A DNA stretch of 64,000 bases from Oscillospiraceae bacterium (lineage in GTDB: Bacteria; Bacillota; Clostridia; Oscillospirales; Acutalibacteraceae), in assembly GCA_031270605.1 (NCBI GenBank), contig JAISXG010000058.1:20029-84028 (forward strand), in the 5' to 3' direction. Of this stretch, positions 43,761 to 51,911 are shown one piece after another (positions within the stretch are counted from its first letter, which is position 1; each line of letters begins with the position of its first letter). The position numbers and the translations under genes are program-made. The notes under the pieces were generated by a model. It did no database searches, was not told the origin of the DNA, and saw nothing but the letters and a program-made list of their open reading frames with translations.

Positions 43761-45230
43761 ATGATGAAAAAGGTAGTGAAAATGATTTGTCTTTCCCTTT
43801 CCATTCTTGTGCTCGCCACCGCGGTCTTCACCCCGACAGCCAGCGCGGCGGATACCGGTGTGAAAAGAGTCAGCGTTTCAGTGAATGGAGACACCCAAAC
43901 ATCCAGAGGCTTTAATTGGTGCACGACCACGCAAACCGCAAGCGTTGTGAAAATCATGAAAGAGGCCGATTACGAAGGCTCATTTGACGGCGCCGTGGAG
44001 TATACGGGCGCAAGCGCTTTCTTTAAGGATAATTATTACCACAAAGTGACCGTGAGCGACCTTGAGGCGGCGACCGATTATGTTTACATAGTGGGCGACG
44101 GCACCACATGGAGCGACGCGGGCTCTTTCAGAACAAACGCCGGCAGAGAAGAGAATTTCTCGTTCATCGCAATTGCGGACGTGCAGGCCAGCGGAATTGA
44201 TAATTTTATAAGGGCGTCGAAGGTTTTGAACGCCGCCGAAACCATGCTGCCGAACAGCGATTTCACCGTTTCACTCGGCGATTTTGTGAACGACTGCACC
44301 AATCAGGAGTGGGATGATTATTTCACCGCGTTCAAAGACTCCAACCTGAACTCGACAGGCGTGCCGGTCGTCGGCAACCATGAGGGCAACCTGAAGTGGA
44401 ACTGGTTCAACAACATGTTCAACCTGGGCGCTCCCGAAGGCGGCGCAACACAGACGGGCAGCTATTATTCGTTCGATTACGGCAACGCGCACATCGCGGT
44501 TCTCAACACAAACGATATGTACCCCATGTCGCAGGAGCAGCTCAACTGGCTCAAAAACGACATGAACAAAACAGATGCGGACTGGAAATTTGTCTTCATG
44601 CACCGCGCGCTCTACTCCGCGGGCAAAAACATCAACAAGCCGGACACTGTTATTATGCGCAACGTGCTGCTCCCTGTGATTGACGAGCTTGGCATCGACC
44701 TTGTCATGGCGGGCCACGACCATATGTATATGCGCACCTATCAGGTGAAGGGCGACGAAGTCCAGCAGACACAAACCGTAACAGAGCTGTTCAATGGCGT
44801 TGAGACGGAATTTGCGGTGAATCCCGAGGGTACGGTGCACATCCTTCCCTCCACCGCCGGCACGAAGAGATACAGCCTGAACGAAGAAGCCATCTCCCCC
44901 ATTCTTGACCTTGCGGCAAAAGCTTTCGATACAAAGAGCCACGGCACATTCTCAACCGTTGAAATCGATATGGACGATGAGAGCAACACCACAAGGCTTG
45001 TTTACAAGGCATACGCTTTCAATGAGCAGGATGAAAACGCCGTTCCCGAGCTGATCGATTCTTATGCGATCAAAAAGGACATGGGCCGGAACACCGTCGA
45101 CCCGGATTATGAGGAACTGCCCGAAACCAATGCGGAAAATATTATGGCCAGAGGCTTCCGGTTCTTCAACGAGATGATGAAATATATGGTTCTGCTCTTC
45201 ACTAAGATCCTGCCGAAAATGATATTCTAA
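43761..45230 (+). CDS. Secreted metallophosphoesterase (purple acid phosphatase-like)
   Basis: 489 residues. Signal peptide ~1-30 ending PTASA. An Fn3-like N-terminal domain (~32-130, VSVSVNGDTQTSRGFNWCT) is followed by the calcineurin-type phosphoesterase: IAIADVQ (Asp), SLGDFVND (Asp), GNHEGN (Asn-His), FMHRALYS (His) and MAGHDHMYMRT (His pair). It would remove phosphate from extracellular mono- or diesters. AGGAGG lies 11 bases before ATG 43761; TTG 43752 is too close to it. The C-terminal end is hydrophobic (MKYMVLLFTKILPKMIF), perhaps membrane-associating. Flanked by its own promoter and terminator. Confidence 0.9.
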   Translation: MMKKVVKMICLSLSILVLATAVFTPTASAADTGVKRVSVSVNGDTQTSRGFNWCTTTQTASVVKIMKEADYEGSFDGAVEYTGASAFFKDNYYHKVTVSDLEAATDYVYIVGDGTTWSDAGSFRTNAGREENFSFIAIADVQASGIDNFIRASKVLNAAETMLPNSDFTVSLGDFVNDCTNQEWDDYFTAFKDSNLNSTGVPVVGNHEGNLKWNWFNNMFNLGAPEGGATQTGSYYSFDYGNAHIAVLNTNDMYPMSQEQLNWLKNDMNKTDADWKFVFMHRALYSAGKNINKPDTVIMRNVLLPVIDELGIDLVMAGHDHMYMRTYQVKGDEVQQTQTVTELFNGVETEFAVNPEGTVHILPSTAGTKRYSLNEEAISPILDLAAKAFDTKSHGTFSTVEIDMDDESNTTRLVYKAYAFNEQDENAVPELIDSYAIKKDMGRNTVDPDYEELPETNAENIMARGFRFFNEMMKYMVLLFTKILPKMIF

Positions 45231-45243
45231 CAATCGAACATAA

Positions 45244-45275
45244 AAAACACCGGGGTTCATCCCCCGGTGTTTTTT
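45244..45275 (+). terminator. Terminator of metallophosphoesterase gene
   Basis: AAAACACCGGGG pairs with CCCCGGTGTTTT and continues TTTTTG, 13 bp past the stop. Confidence 0.9.
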
Positions 45276-45381
45276 GTTATCCTGATCACTGCTCCGGAAA
45301 CAAACACAAAGGCAAACAAAGACTTTAATATATTTGACTTTGTACAGATTGACGATGATTTGTATTATTTGTTTAATAAGG

Positions 45382-45428
45382 TTGACTTTTGCCGTACATT
45401 AATATACAATGCTTTTGTACGGCAAAAG
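45382..45428 (+). promoter_or_regulatory. Promoter and operator of RHH gene 1
   Basis: TTGACT, 17-bp spacer, TACAAT (45405-45410). A perfect 12-bp inverted repeat CTTTTGCCGTAC (45386-45397) / GTACGGCAAAAG (45417-45428) flanks the -10 box, as expected for autoregulation. Confidence 0.8.
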
Positions 45429-45440
45429 TGAGGTGATGAT

Positions 45441-45620
45441 ATGCCGTCTAAAAAAATGGGCCGTCCTACGGATAATCCCCGTCCCCACAAGCTTAATGTT
45501 CGTATTAACGATGAAAGCAAACAAATACTTGAGGAATATTGTTTACAAACATCAATTAATAAAACCGAGGCTGTTGAACGAGGGATAAAAAAATTAGAGG
45601 ACGACCTTACGAAAAAATGA
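45441..45620 (+). CDS. Ribbon-helix-helix protein 1 (59 aa)
   Basis: ATG after GAGGTGATGAT. The N-terminal tail is basic and Pro-rich (MGRPTDNPRPHK). It is followed by a beta strand KLNVRIND and two helices (SKQILEEYCLQTS, NKTEAVERGIKKLEDDL): the MetJ/Arc/CopG RHH fold, which binds DNA as a dimer. It has its own promoter with a 12-bp palindrome. A similar but diverged gene follows ~230 bp on. There is no toxin gene beside it, so an antitoxin role is not supported. Target probably includes its own promoter. Confidence 0.8.
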   Translation: MPSKKMGRPTDNPRPHKLNVRINDESKQILEEYCLQTSINKTEAVERGIKKLEDDLTKK

Positions 45621-45728
45621 AAGGAAGCGGCGCACCCCTAGTCAAGGTCATAGCCACTTCCAGTACCGACAACCGCCAAAGACGGTCACAGCGTAAATAT
45701 TATATCATACGCTGTGTTTTCTTTCAAG
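45616..45728 (+). repeat. 113-bp conserved 3' element, copy 1
   Basis: Begins at the RHH1 stop codon (AATGAAAGGAAGCGGC) and ends CTTTCTTTCAAG-like. It matches 46032-46144 at about 100 of 113 positions, with a central ~55 bp identical. It contains hairpins ACCG-CCAAAGA-CGGT and CACAGCGT...ACGCTGTG, the latter followed by TTTT, so it could terminate transcription. Confidence 0.85.
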
Positions 45729-45793
45729 ACATTGATAAACGAAAAATAAACCGTTATAAAAAGTATTTTATTGTTTATCTAAAAAAAAAGCTC

Positions 45794-45838
45794 TTGACAA
45801 TTTGTAGCACCAAGATTATAATTATCTTGATGCCACAA
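45794..45838 (+). promoter_or_regulatory. Promoter and operator of RHH gene 2
   Basis: TTGACA, 17-bp spacer, TATAAT (45817-45822). Arms TTGTAGCACCAAGAT (45802-45816) and ATCTTGATGCCACAA (45824-45838) are inverted with two mismatches and bracket the -10 box. The operator sequence is unlike that of RHH1. Confidence 0.8.
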
Positions 45839-45853
45839 GTTGGAGGTGATTGT

Positions 45854-46033
45854 TTGGTGGCAAGAAAAAAACCGGGGCCTAAGCCTGAACATCCTAAAAA
45901 CTTCACATTACGGGTAAGAGTTGATGAAATTACGCTTAATAAGTTAGATAACTGCGTTAAAAAAGCCAACTCCAATCGTTCAGATGTTGTTAGACAAGGG
46001 ATTGATTTAATGGATGAAAAGCTCCGAAAATAA
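45854..46033 (+). CDS. Ribbon-helix-helix protein 2 (59 aa)
   Basis: TTG start at 45854, 7 bases after GGAGG (GTG 45857 also possible); this gives the same length as RHH1. Basic tail KKPGPKPEHPK, strand FTLRVRVDE, helices LNKLDNCVKKANSN and RSDVVRQGIDLMDEKL. It is an RHH transcription factor and distant paralogue of RHH1; only the tail pattern and fold are shared. Followed by the second copy of the 113-bp element. Confidence 0.8.
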   Translation: MVARKKPGPKPEHPKNFTLRVRVDEITLNKLDNCVKKANSNRSDVVRQGIDLMDEKLRK

Positions 46034-46144
46034 TGAAAGGAAGCGGCTCGCTCCCCGTCAAAGTAGCAGCCACTTCCAGTACCGACAACCGCCAAAGACG
46101 GTCACAGCGTAAATATTATATCATGCGCTGCGCTTTCTTTCAAG
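46032..46144 (+). repeat. 113-bp conserved 3' element, copy 2
   Basis: Same length as copy 1 and placed the same way, directly at the RHH2 stop codon. The terminator-type hairpin is kept as CAGCG/CGCTG, with TTTC after. Confidence 0.85.
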
Positions 46145-46212
46145 CCCTTCAAAAGGATTTGACCTTTTTAACGGCTTCGGGGGTTGTACGAAACAAAGAA
46201 AGGACGTTTTGT

Positions 46213-46512
46213 ATGGACGACACCACCCGCAGGGCAGCGCGCTCGTTAATCGGCGCAAGAGAAGAGCTTGTTTTTCACACGCTCAAGCAAGACCCGGAAT
46301 ATCAGGAGCTTTGCCAACAGCAGGAAGAAAGCGGCGAGGCTGTTGAAATTCTCCTGCAAAAGCTTGAAAAAGACGAGCGCAGGGCCATCCACAGCTATTA
46401 CGACGGCGAAATCCATAAAACCGGCTATCAAATCACGGGGGCCTATCTGCAGGGCCTGCGCGACTGCTTCCATTTAATCGGTTTTTTGAACGGAAACGAG
46501 GTACGGATATGA
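46213..46512 (+). CDS. Hypothetical partner of DUF6809 protein (99 aa)
   Basis: ATG 46213 follows AAAGGAC; the open frame back to 46033 runs through the 113-bp element. Helical, acidic and soluble: RAARSLIGAREELVF, EAVEILLQKLEKDERRAIHSYYDGE, GAYLQGLRDCFHLIGFLNG. Its last four bases overlap the next gene (ATGA), so the two are translationally coupled. The heptad-like pattern suggests it may bind the DUF6809 protein. Function unknown. Confidence 0.75.
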   Translation: MDDTTRRAARSLIGAREELVFHTLKQDPEYQELCQQQEESGEAVEILLQKLEKDERRAIHSYYDGEIHKTGYQITGAYLQGLRDCFHLIGFLNGNEVRI

Positions 46513-46817
46513 ATATTCTCGAAGAACTTTATTACGGCAGCCTCAGGCCCTTCGAAAAAACCTTTGAGCACGATTCCGAATACGCAAAACTCGTGAGCAC
46601 CATCGCCGAATATGAGGAAAAAATCACGGCGTTCCTCAACTCCCGCCCCGAGGCCGAAGAGGAAGCGTTTCTTTTCTTCCAGATCATGAACGCCCAGATC
46701 GAACTGCTCGCATTCAGCGAAATGAACCGCTTCGTCGAGGGCTTTCAGCTCGGCGCGCGTTTCCTGCTCGACTCGCTTGTGCTCCCCCAGCAAAGCGTGC
46801 TAAGGGATATTTCCTGA
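46509..46817 (+). CDS. DUF6809 family protein
   Basis: 102 residues with the typical opening ILEELYYGSLRPFEK, central EYEEKITAFLNSR, and FVEGFQLGARFLLDSL at the end, as in DUF6809, a helical family of Clostridia. No enzymatic motif. Coupled by ATGA overlap to the preceding gene. The family often sits in housekeeping neighbourhoods; its role is not known. Confidence 0.82.
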   Translation: MNILEELYYGSLRPFEKTFEHDSEYAKLVSTIAEYEEKITAFLNSRPEAEEEAFLFFQIMNAQIELLAFSEMNRFVEGFQLGARFLLDSLVLPQQSVLRDIS

Positions 46818-46910
46818 CACATCCGCGAATCCGTGCAGATAAAACAAACCGCCGCGGCTGCCGTATTCCGGCAGGCGCGGCGGCTTTCAGTTCATCCAAA
46901 GGAACGTGCG

Positions 46911-47393
46911 TCACTTATGATATTTACTCCCCGCGTTAATCGAAAACGCGCGGTAAATCTGCTCGAGCAGCATAATGCGCGCAAGCCGGTGCGGAAACGT
47001 CATTTCAGACATCGAGAGCCGCACAACCCCGAGCGCCTTCACGCGCTCCGAAAGCCCGTGCGACCCGCCGATCACAAAAACGGCGGAAGAAGCACCCTGC
47101 AGCGCCGCCTGCCGCAAATCCTGTGCAAACGCCTCGCTCGAAAGCCGCTTTCCCTCAATGCAAAGCGGATAAACGCGCGCGGCGGGGGGGATTTTTTTGA
47201 TGATCGCGTCCGCCTCTTTCTCAAGCGCCGTGTGAATCTGCGCGGCATTCGGGTTTTCGGGCAGCGCCGCGGGCGAAACCGTGACGATTTCCAAACGGCA
47301 GAACGCTTTCAGCCGCTTTTCATATTCAGCCGAAGCCTCTTCAAAAAACCGGTCCTTGAGCCTGCCCACGCAAATAACGCAAATGTAATTCAT
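46911..47393 (-). CDS. rlmH: 23S rRNA pseudouridine-1915 N3-methyltransferase
   Basis: 160 residues, SPOUT fold. ICVGRLKDRFFEEA at the start; the SAM-binding knot is FVIGGSHGL (~107-115); C-terminal LSMSEMTFPHRLARIMLLEQIYRA and YHK end are characteristic. It methylates pseudouridine 1915 of helix 69 in the assembled 70S ribosome. Confidence 0.97.
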   Translation of the reverse strand: MNYICVICVGRLKDRFFEEASAEYEKRLKAFCRLEIVTVSPAALPENPNAAQIHTALEKEADAIIKKIPPAARVYPLCIEGKRLSSEAFAQDLRQAALQGASSAVFVIGGSHGLSERVKALGVVRLSMSEMTFPHRLARIMLLEQIYRAFSINAGSKYHK

Positions 47394-47440
47394 TGCCCCC
47401 TGCCTTTCTATCGTTCATTCACTCAGAAACCGTCCCGAAA

Positions 47441-47513
47441 GCATGCGTAAAACCCTGCATATATATAGGGTTCTGCGCGCGGAGGCCGGCCCGTTTTCAA
47501 ATTAGAGCGTGTT
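47441..47513. repeat. Degenerate family C-like repeat
   Basis: GCGTAAAACCC...GGGTTCTGCGC around ATATATATA, then GGCCCGTTTTCAAATTAGAG, parallels 30190-30260. The TATAGTC end is worn away. Confidence 0.4.
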
Positions 47514-47530
47514 CACCCAAAACAGACGGA

Positions 47531-48301
47531 TTACAGCAGCGGCCTGCCTTCCCAATCCGTGTCCGCCTCCACGCCGAGGAGCTTCGCCACGGTGGGCGCG
47601 ATGTCCAAAATGCTCACGCCGCCGATCTCCCGCCCGGCGGCAAACACCGGCCCGCGAAAAATCACGGGAATCTCCATATCCTCGGGCACATCATAGCCGT
47701 GCGTGCGGTCATGGCCGCCGTGGTCCGACGTGATGACCACGGTATAGTCCTCGGGCAGCTCCTCTAAAACCCGCTCAATATTGTTCCACGCGAAGTTCAC
47801 CGCACAGAGGTAATCCTTCGTCATCCAGCCGCTCGCGTGCCCCACCGCGTCCGTAAGGCCGATATAGAAAAACACAAAATCCGGGCTATCGCTTTTCACA
47901 TAGTCGATCAGGCGCGCCGTATTGATGTTACACGAGTCATAATAATCGTCGCCTTTGGTGAAATGGCTGTGGTGGAGCGAGGACGGCTTGCACAAATCGC
48001 GCAGCTGCCCCCAGTCATAAAAAAAGGCGCACTTCTTGCCCCTCGCGGAAAGCACGTCGCACAGGCCCTCGATCGGGCGCACCTGCGGCACATACAGGTT
48101 TGTTAAAATGCCGTGGCGCGTGGGCGGCACGCTGAAAAAGAGAGACATGTGGCAGGGCAGCGTCACAGAAGGCATCACCGTCGCCGCCTTCAAATCAGCC
48201 GTGCTCTCTTTCAAGATCTTTTTCACGGCCTTGCTGCCGCAAAGCGTCAAGGCGTCCGGACGCATCCCGTCCACTAAAATCAGAATTACTTTGTGATCCA
48301 T
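47531..48301 (-). CDS. Alkaline-phosphatase superfamily phosphodiesterase (NPP-like)
   Basis: 256 residues from ATG 48301 after AAAGGATG; an in-frame extension to 48376 lacks a site. ILILVDGMRPD holds the first metal Asp, ATVMPSVTLPCH the nucleophile Thr (in SVTLP), GLTDAVGHASG and ITSDHGGHDRTHG the other metal ligands. This is the type I phosphodiesterase / nucleotide pyrophosphatase pattern. No signal peptide, so cytoplasmic; substrate unknown. Confidence 0.9.
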   Translation of the reverse strand: MDHKVILILVDGMRPDALTLCGSKAVKKILKESTADLKAATVMPSVTLPCHMSLFFSVPPTRHGILTNLYVPQVRPIEGLCDVLSARGKKCAFFYDWGQLRDLCKPSSLHHSHFTKGDDYYDSCNINTARLIDYVKSDSPDFVFFYIGLTDAVGHASGWMTKDYLCAVNFAWNNIERVLEELPEDYTVVITSDHGGHDRTHGYDVPEDMEIPVIFRGPVFAAGREIGGVSILDIAPTVAKLLGVEADTDWEGRPLL

Positions 48302-48493
48302 AAAAGCCGCATCCTTTCGTTTATAGTGCAATTGACCACTATGCCCTGTGCAAAAACAAATCGCAACCCGCCGCAATCAGGGCTTTCATACCGCAAAATT
48401 CGCCAAAAAAACTCAAAATAATACACCGAATCTATTATAATAACCCCAAACGCATAAATCAAGGCATTTTTATATTTTCTGCAAAAATAATAA

Positions 48494-48534
48494 GGCCGTG
48501 CAAAATAAAATCAATAAGATTTTGTTGCACGGCC
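48494..48534 (-). terminator. Terminator of dockerin gene
   Basis: GGCCGTGCAA pairs with TTGCACGGCC, with further A/T pairing inside and TTATTATTTTT after it on the minus strand. Confidence 0.75.
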
Positions 48535-48561
48535 CTAATTCAGCTTAAATCATTCGGTTTA

Positions 48562-49590
48562 TTAAAATGTAAACGTTTCTTTTGAAACAGAAGTCACTTC
48601 CATCGTCATTTTTCCAACGACCTGCATCTGCATGACCACTTTAATCGTCCATTTCAAAGTGTATTCGGCAGAAATCAGCTTGCCCTTGCCGTCATCGGCA
48701 AGCGGGTCAAACACATATTTCACAGAAGAGTCTTTATAAGACACCGAAAGGTCGGTCAGGGTCATCGTATCATCCTGAAGGGCGAACTCTTTTTTAAGCT
48801 GATACAGATCCTGCTGCATAAAGACCTTGCCGTGATTGGTTTCATATGTTGTGTTTTGCGTCCAGTTATGAATGCCTGAAATGGTTTCATCCTTCAAAAT
48901 AAAGGTGTATGTCGCCCTGTTCGCAGACGTTGCCGTATTGCTGACACTCTTAATCATGCCGGTGTTGAAAGCGTCCGCAATACTATATGATTTTCCCTCA
49001 GACGGGAACTCATTTTGATACAGAAGAGAGCCGGCCACCCCGTTTGCGACAGTGATCTCACGGCGGTAAGGGTCTGTTTTCATCTCTGTTTCAAGGTCTT
49101 TGAGCATGCTGCCGAACATCAACTGATAAAAAGAGTTGTTGAACTTTGCGCTTACGGCGGTGATCTCGCTCACTTCCACTTTTTTAAAGCCGATTTTGTC
49201 GGTTTTGACGCTGTTGCCAAGGGTTTTGATTTTGTCAAGAATCACAGCAGCTGTCTGCGGTGTGGAATAAGGGTTGGGGGTTTGCGTGATCTTTTCAACC
49301 CCTGCGGAGTCTCTTAAAATAATCCTCGCATCATTAGAGGTCAGCTTGCCGTCTTTGTCAACATCGGCCGCAAGAAGGGCAAGGCCGGTAAAAGGCGCGT
49401 CGAGCCTGCCTGCCTGGCGCAAAACCGCGCGGGCGTCACCGGCACTGATGAAGCCGTCAAAATCAACATCCCCAAACATGACCCAAACCACCTCCTCTGC
49501 AGAGGCAAAGAACGCAGCCCCTGAAGAAAGCACACCCATAATCAGCATCATAGAAATCAAGGCGTATGTAATTTTTTTGAATTTTTTCAT
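48562..49590 (-). CDS. Secreted protein with N-terminal dockerin repeats
   Basis: 342 residues from ATG 49590 (AAAGGATG upstream). Signal peptide ~1-32. Two dockerin-type calcium repeats follow directly: GDVDFDGFISAGDARAVLR (~38-56) and ADVDKDGKLTSNDARIILR (~75-93). The remaining ~245 residues are beta-rich (TYTFILKDETISG, SVSYKDSSVKYVFDP) and match no family I know. Dockerins bind cohesins in cellulosomes, usually from the C-terminus; here the pair is N-terminal, as in some clostridial surface proteins. No cohesin is seen in the window. Confidence 0.82.
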   Translation of the reverse strand: MKKFKKITYALISMMLIMGVLSSGAAFFASAEEVVWVMFGDVDFDGFISAGDARAVLRQAGRLDAPFTGLALLAADVDKDGKLTSNDARIILRDSAGVEKITQTPNPYSTPQTAAVILDKIKTLGNSVKTDKIGFKKVEVSEITAVSAKFNNSFYQLMFGSMLKDLETEMKTDPYRREITVANGVAGSLLYQNEFPSEGKSYSIADAFNTGMIKSVSNTATSANRATYTFILKDETISGIHNWTQNTTYETNHGKVFMQQDLYQLKKEFALQDDTMTLTDLSVSYKDSSVKYVFDPLADDGKGKLISAEYTLKWTIKVVMQMQVVGKMTMEVTSVSKETFTF

Positions 49591-49780
49591 TTTGAAACAT
49601 CCTTTCCGTAAACGCGAAAATTCCCACAAGGATTAAAAAGAAGAATCCCAAAGCGCTCTTTTGTGCAAAAACGCTTTTACCCACCCTGCAAAACAGAGAT
49701 ACAGTAATAGAATTTTATCTGATTATAAGAATAACACACTTTTGTCTTTTTGTAAACTCCATTTTTAGGTTAATTGACAA

Positions 49781-49809
49781 TTGCGTGCGCGCATATATTC
49801 GGGTATACT
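49781..49809 (+). promoter_or_regulatory. Promoter of NifU-like/GGGtGRT operon
   Basis: TTGCGT, 17-bp spacer, TATACT, ~80 bp before the ATG. Confidence 0.55.
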
Positions 49810-49889
49810 ATATACGGGTAAAAATGTTTTACTTCCGCCACCCCTTTTGAAGGCGCGCGGTTTGTTGAAATCGAAAGGAGACTATCAAA

Positions 49890-50582
49890 ATGATCTGTTC
49901 ACACGAAGTAGAACACATGTGTAAAGTCGCAAAGGGTCCCAATCACGGCCCCGCCCCCATCCCCGAAGAGGGAAAATGGGTCAAAGCTTATGAAATCAAA
50001 GATATTTCCGGCCTTTCACACGGTGTGGGCTGGTGCGCCCCGCAGCAGGGCGCCTGCAAGCTGACATTGAACATCAAGGAAGGCATCATTGAAGAGGCGC
50101 TTCTGGAAACCGTCGGCTGCTCGGGCATGACGCATTCCGCCGCAATGGCCGCCGAGGTCCTTCCCGGCAAAACGATGCTGGAAGCAATGAACACCGACCT
50201 TGTCTGCGACGCGATCAACGTCGCGATGCGCGAAATCTTCCTCCAGTTTGTTTATGGCCGCACACAGTCGGCGTTTTCAGAGGGCGGTCTGCCCATCGGC
50301 GGCGGGCTTGAAGACCTTGGCAAGGGCCTGCGCTCCCAGGTCGGCACCATGTACGGCACCGGCTGCAAGGGCGTACGCTACCTTGAAATGTCCGAGGGGT
50401 ATGTCACCCGCATGGCGCTTGATGAAAACGATCAGGTTATCGGCTATGAATTCATCAGCCTCGGCAAATTCCTTGAAGCGATCCGCAGGGGTGAAAACGC
50501 AGACGAAGCCCTGAAAAAGTTCACAGGCTCCTACGGCCGTTTTGCCGAAGCCACGAAATACATCGACCCGAGAGAAGACTAA
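49890..50582 (+). CDS. NifU/IscU-like iron-sulfur scaffold protein
   Basis: 230 residues. The core is IscU-like: GWCAPQQGACKLTLNI, ETVGCSGMTHSAAMAAEVL and GTGCKGVRYLEM supply three cysteine positions expected for cluster building. It differs from housekeeping IscU by its length, an HVHM-type N-terminal Cys/His patch (CSHEVEHMC), a Gly-rich IGGGLEDLGKGL and a C-terminal helical segment. GAAAGGAG precedes the ATG. It lies 20 bp before the GGGtGRT gene, with which it is regularly paired in anaerobes. Its client protein is unknown. Confidence 0.88.
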   Translation: MICSHEVEHMCKVAKGPNHGPAPIPEEGKWVKAYEIKDISGLSHGVGWCAPQQGACKLTLNIKEGIIEEALLETVGCSGMTHSAAMAAEVLPGKTMLEAMNTDLVCDAINVAMREIFLQFVYGRTQSAFSEGGLPIGGGLEDLGKGLRSQVGTMYGTGCKGVRYLEMSEGYVTRMALDENDQVIGYEFISLGKFLEAIRRGENADEALKKFTGSYGRFAEATKYIDPRED

Positions 50583-50602
50583 GAATAGAGGAGGAATGCA
50601 AA

Positions 50603-51613
50603 ATGGCGAACGATATCAAATTTGAAGGCAAAGACAGAAGAATGTCGGGAATTAAAAAATGTCTAGCGGAATACGGCATTGCGAGCCTTGAAGAGGCGCG
50701 TGAGATCTGCCTTGCAAAGGGCATTGACGTTGATAAAGAAGTGAAGAGCGTTCAGCCCATCGCATTTGAAAATGCGGCGTGGGCCTACACACTCGGCGTT
50801 GCCGTTGCCATCAAAAGCGGCAAAACAAAAGCCTCCGAAGCGGCCGCGGCAATCGGCATCGGCCTGCAGGCGTTCTGCATCCCCGGCTCGGTCGCAGACC
50901 AGCGCCAGGTCGGTCTCGGCCACGGCAACCTCGGCGCGATGCTGCTTGAAGAGAAAACAAAGTGCTTCGCATTCCTTGCGGGCCATGAATCCTTCGCGGC
51001 TGCCGAAGGGGCCATCGGCATTGCCCGCAGCGCCAACAAGGTGCGCAAAGATCCCCTGCGCGTGATTCTCAACGGCCTTGGCAAAGACGCGGCAATGATC
51101 ATTTCAAGAATCAACGGCTTTACTTATGTGAAGACGGATTATGACTACTACACCGGCGAGCTGAAAATCACGGAAGAAACCGCATACAGCAGCGGCGAGC
51201 GGGCCAAGGTCCGCTGCTACGGCGCGGACGACGTTTCAGAAGGCGTTGCGGTCATGCGCCATGAGGGCGTTGACGTTTCTATCACCGGTAACTCCACAAA
51301 CCCCACCCGCTTCCAGCACCCGGTCGCCGGTACCTACAAAAAGTGGGCGACGGAAAACGGCGTGAACTATTTCTCGGTCGCTTCGGGCGGCGGCACGGGC
51401 AGAACCCTGCACCCCGACAATGTGGCGGCGGGCCCCGCATCCTACGGCATGACGGATACCATGGGCAGAATGCACTCTGACGCACAGTTTGCGGGCTCAT
51501 CCTCCGTTCCTGCACACGTTGAAATGATGGGTCTCATCGGCATGGGCAACAACCCCATGGTCGGCGCTACGGTCGCCTGCGCGGTTGCGGTTCAGGAAGC
51601 CTTCAAAAACTAA
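50603..51613 (+). CDS. GGGtGRT protein
   Basis: 336 residues, a named but uncharacterised family recognised by its SGGGTGRTLHPDN motif (~275-287). Other conserved stretches are AWAYTLGVAVAIKSG, PGSVADQRQVGLGHGNLGAMLL, CFAFLAGHESFAAAEGAIG and HVEMMGLIGMGNNPMVGATVA. Soluble, Gly/Ala-rich and possibly nucleotide- or cofactor-binding (inference from the Gly motif). AGAGGAGG precedes the ATG. Co-transcribed with the scaffold protein; a terminator follows. It may be the cluster-dependent enzyme served by it. Confidence 0.9.
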   Translation: MANDIKFEGKDRRMSGIKKCLAEYGIASLEEAREICLAKGIDVDKEVKSVQPIAFENAAWAYTLGVAVAIKSGKTKASEAAAAIGIGLQAFCIPGSVADQRQVGLGHGNLGAMLLEEKTKCFAFLAGHESFAAAEGAIGIARSANKVRKDPLRVILNGLGKDAAMIISRINGFTYVKTDYDYYTGELKITEETAYSSGERAKVRCYGADDVSEGVAVMRHEGVDVSITGNSTNPTRFQHPVAGTYKKWATENGVNYFSVASGGGTGRTLHPDNVAAGPASYGMTDTMGRMHSDAQFAGSSSVPAHVEMMGLIGMGNNPMVGATVACAVAVQEAFKN

Positions 51614-51627
51614 GCCTTGCTTTTTTC

Positions 51628-51661
51628 AAAGCTCCCGCCTGATGTGAGCGCGGGAGCTTTT
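51628..51661 (+). terminator. Terminator of GGGtGRT operon
   Basis: AAAGCTCCCGC pairs with GCGGGAGCTTT, then TT. Confidence 0.85.
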
Positions 51662-51809
51662 TCATACCCAAATATTGAGGCTTACCGCCCGCTGTTCGCA
51701 GACACCAAATCCTCTTAATTGCTTAATACAATATTTGTCTGACTTTTGAGAATAATTCAGTATTTAATTGAACGAAGTTTTTTTCCTGTTTCCAAATACA
51801 TAATTTGGG

Positions 51810-51838
51810 TTGAAAAGTTATATATGCCATGATATACT
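51810..51838 (+). promoter_or_regulatory. Promoter upstream of MraY-like gene
   Basis: TTGAAA, 17-bp spacer, TATACT, ~290 bp before the gene. Confidence 0.65.
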
Positions 51839-51911
51839 AAACACGATTAGGACAGAATATAATTGTGAATGGTGAAAATAAACAGAAAAAAGATAGAGGC
51901 AATATTATTCG

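Noticed and set aside
45386..45428. Transcription terminator before RHH1
   Set aside because: The inverted repeat contains the -10 box and lacks a T-run; it fits an operator better.
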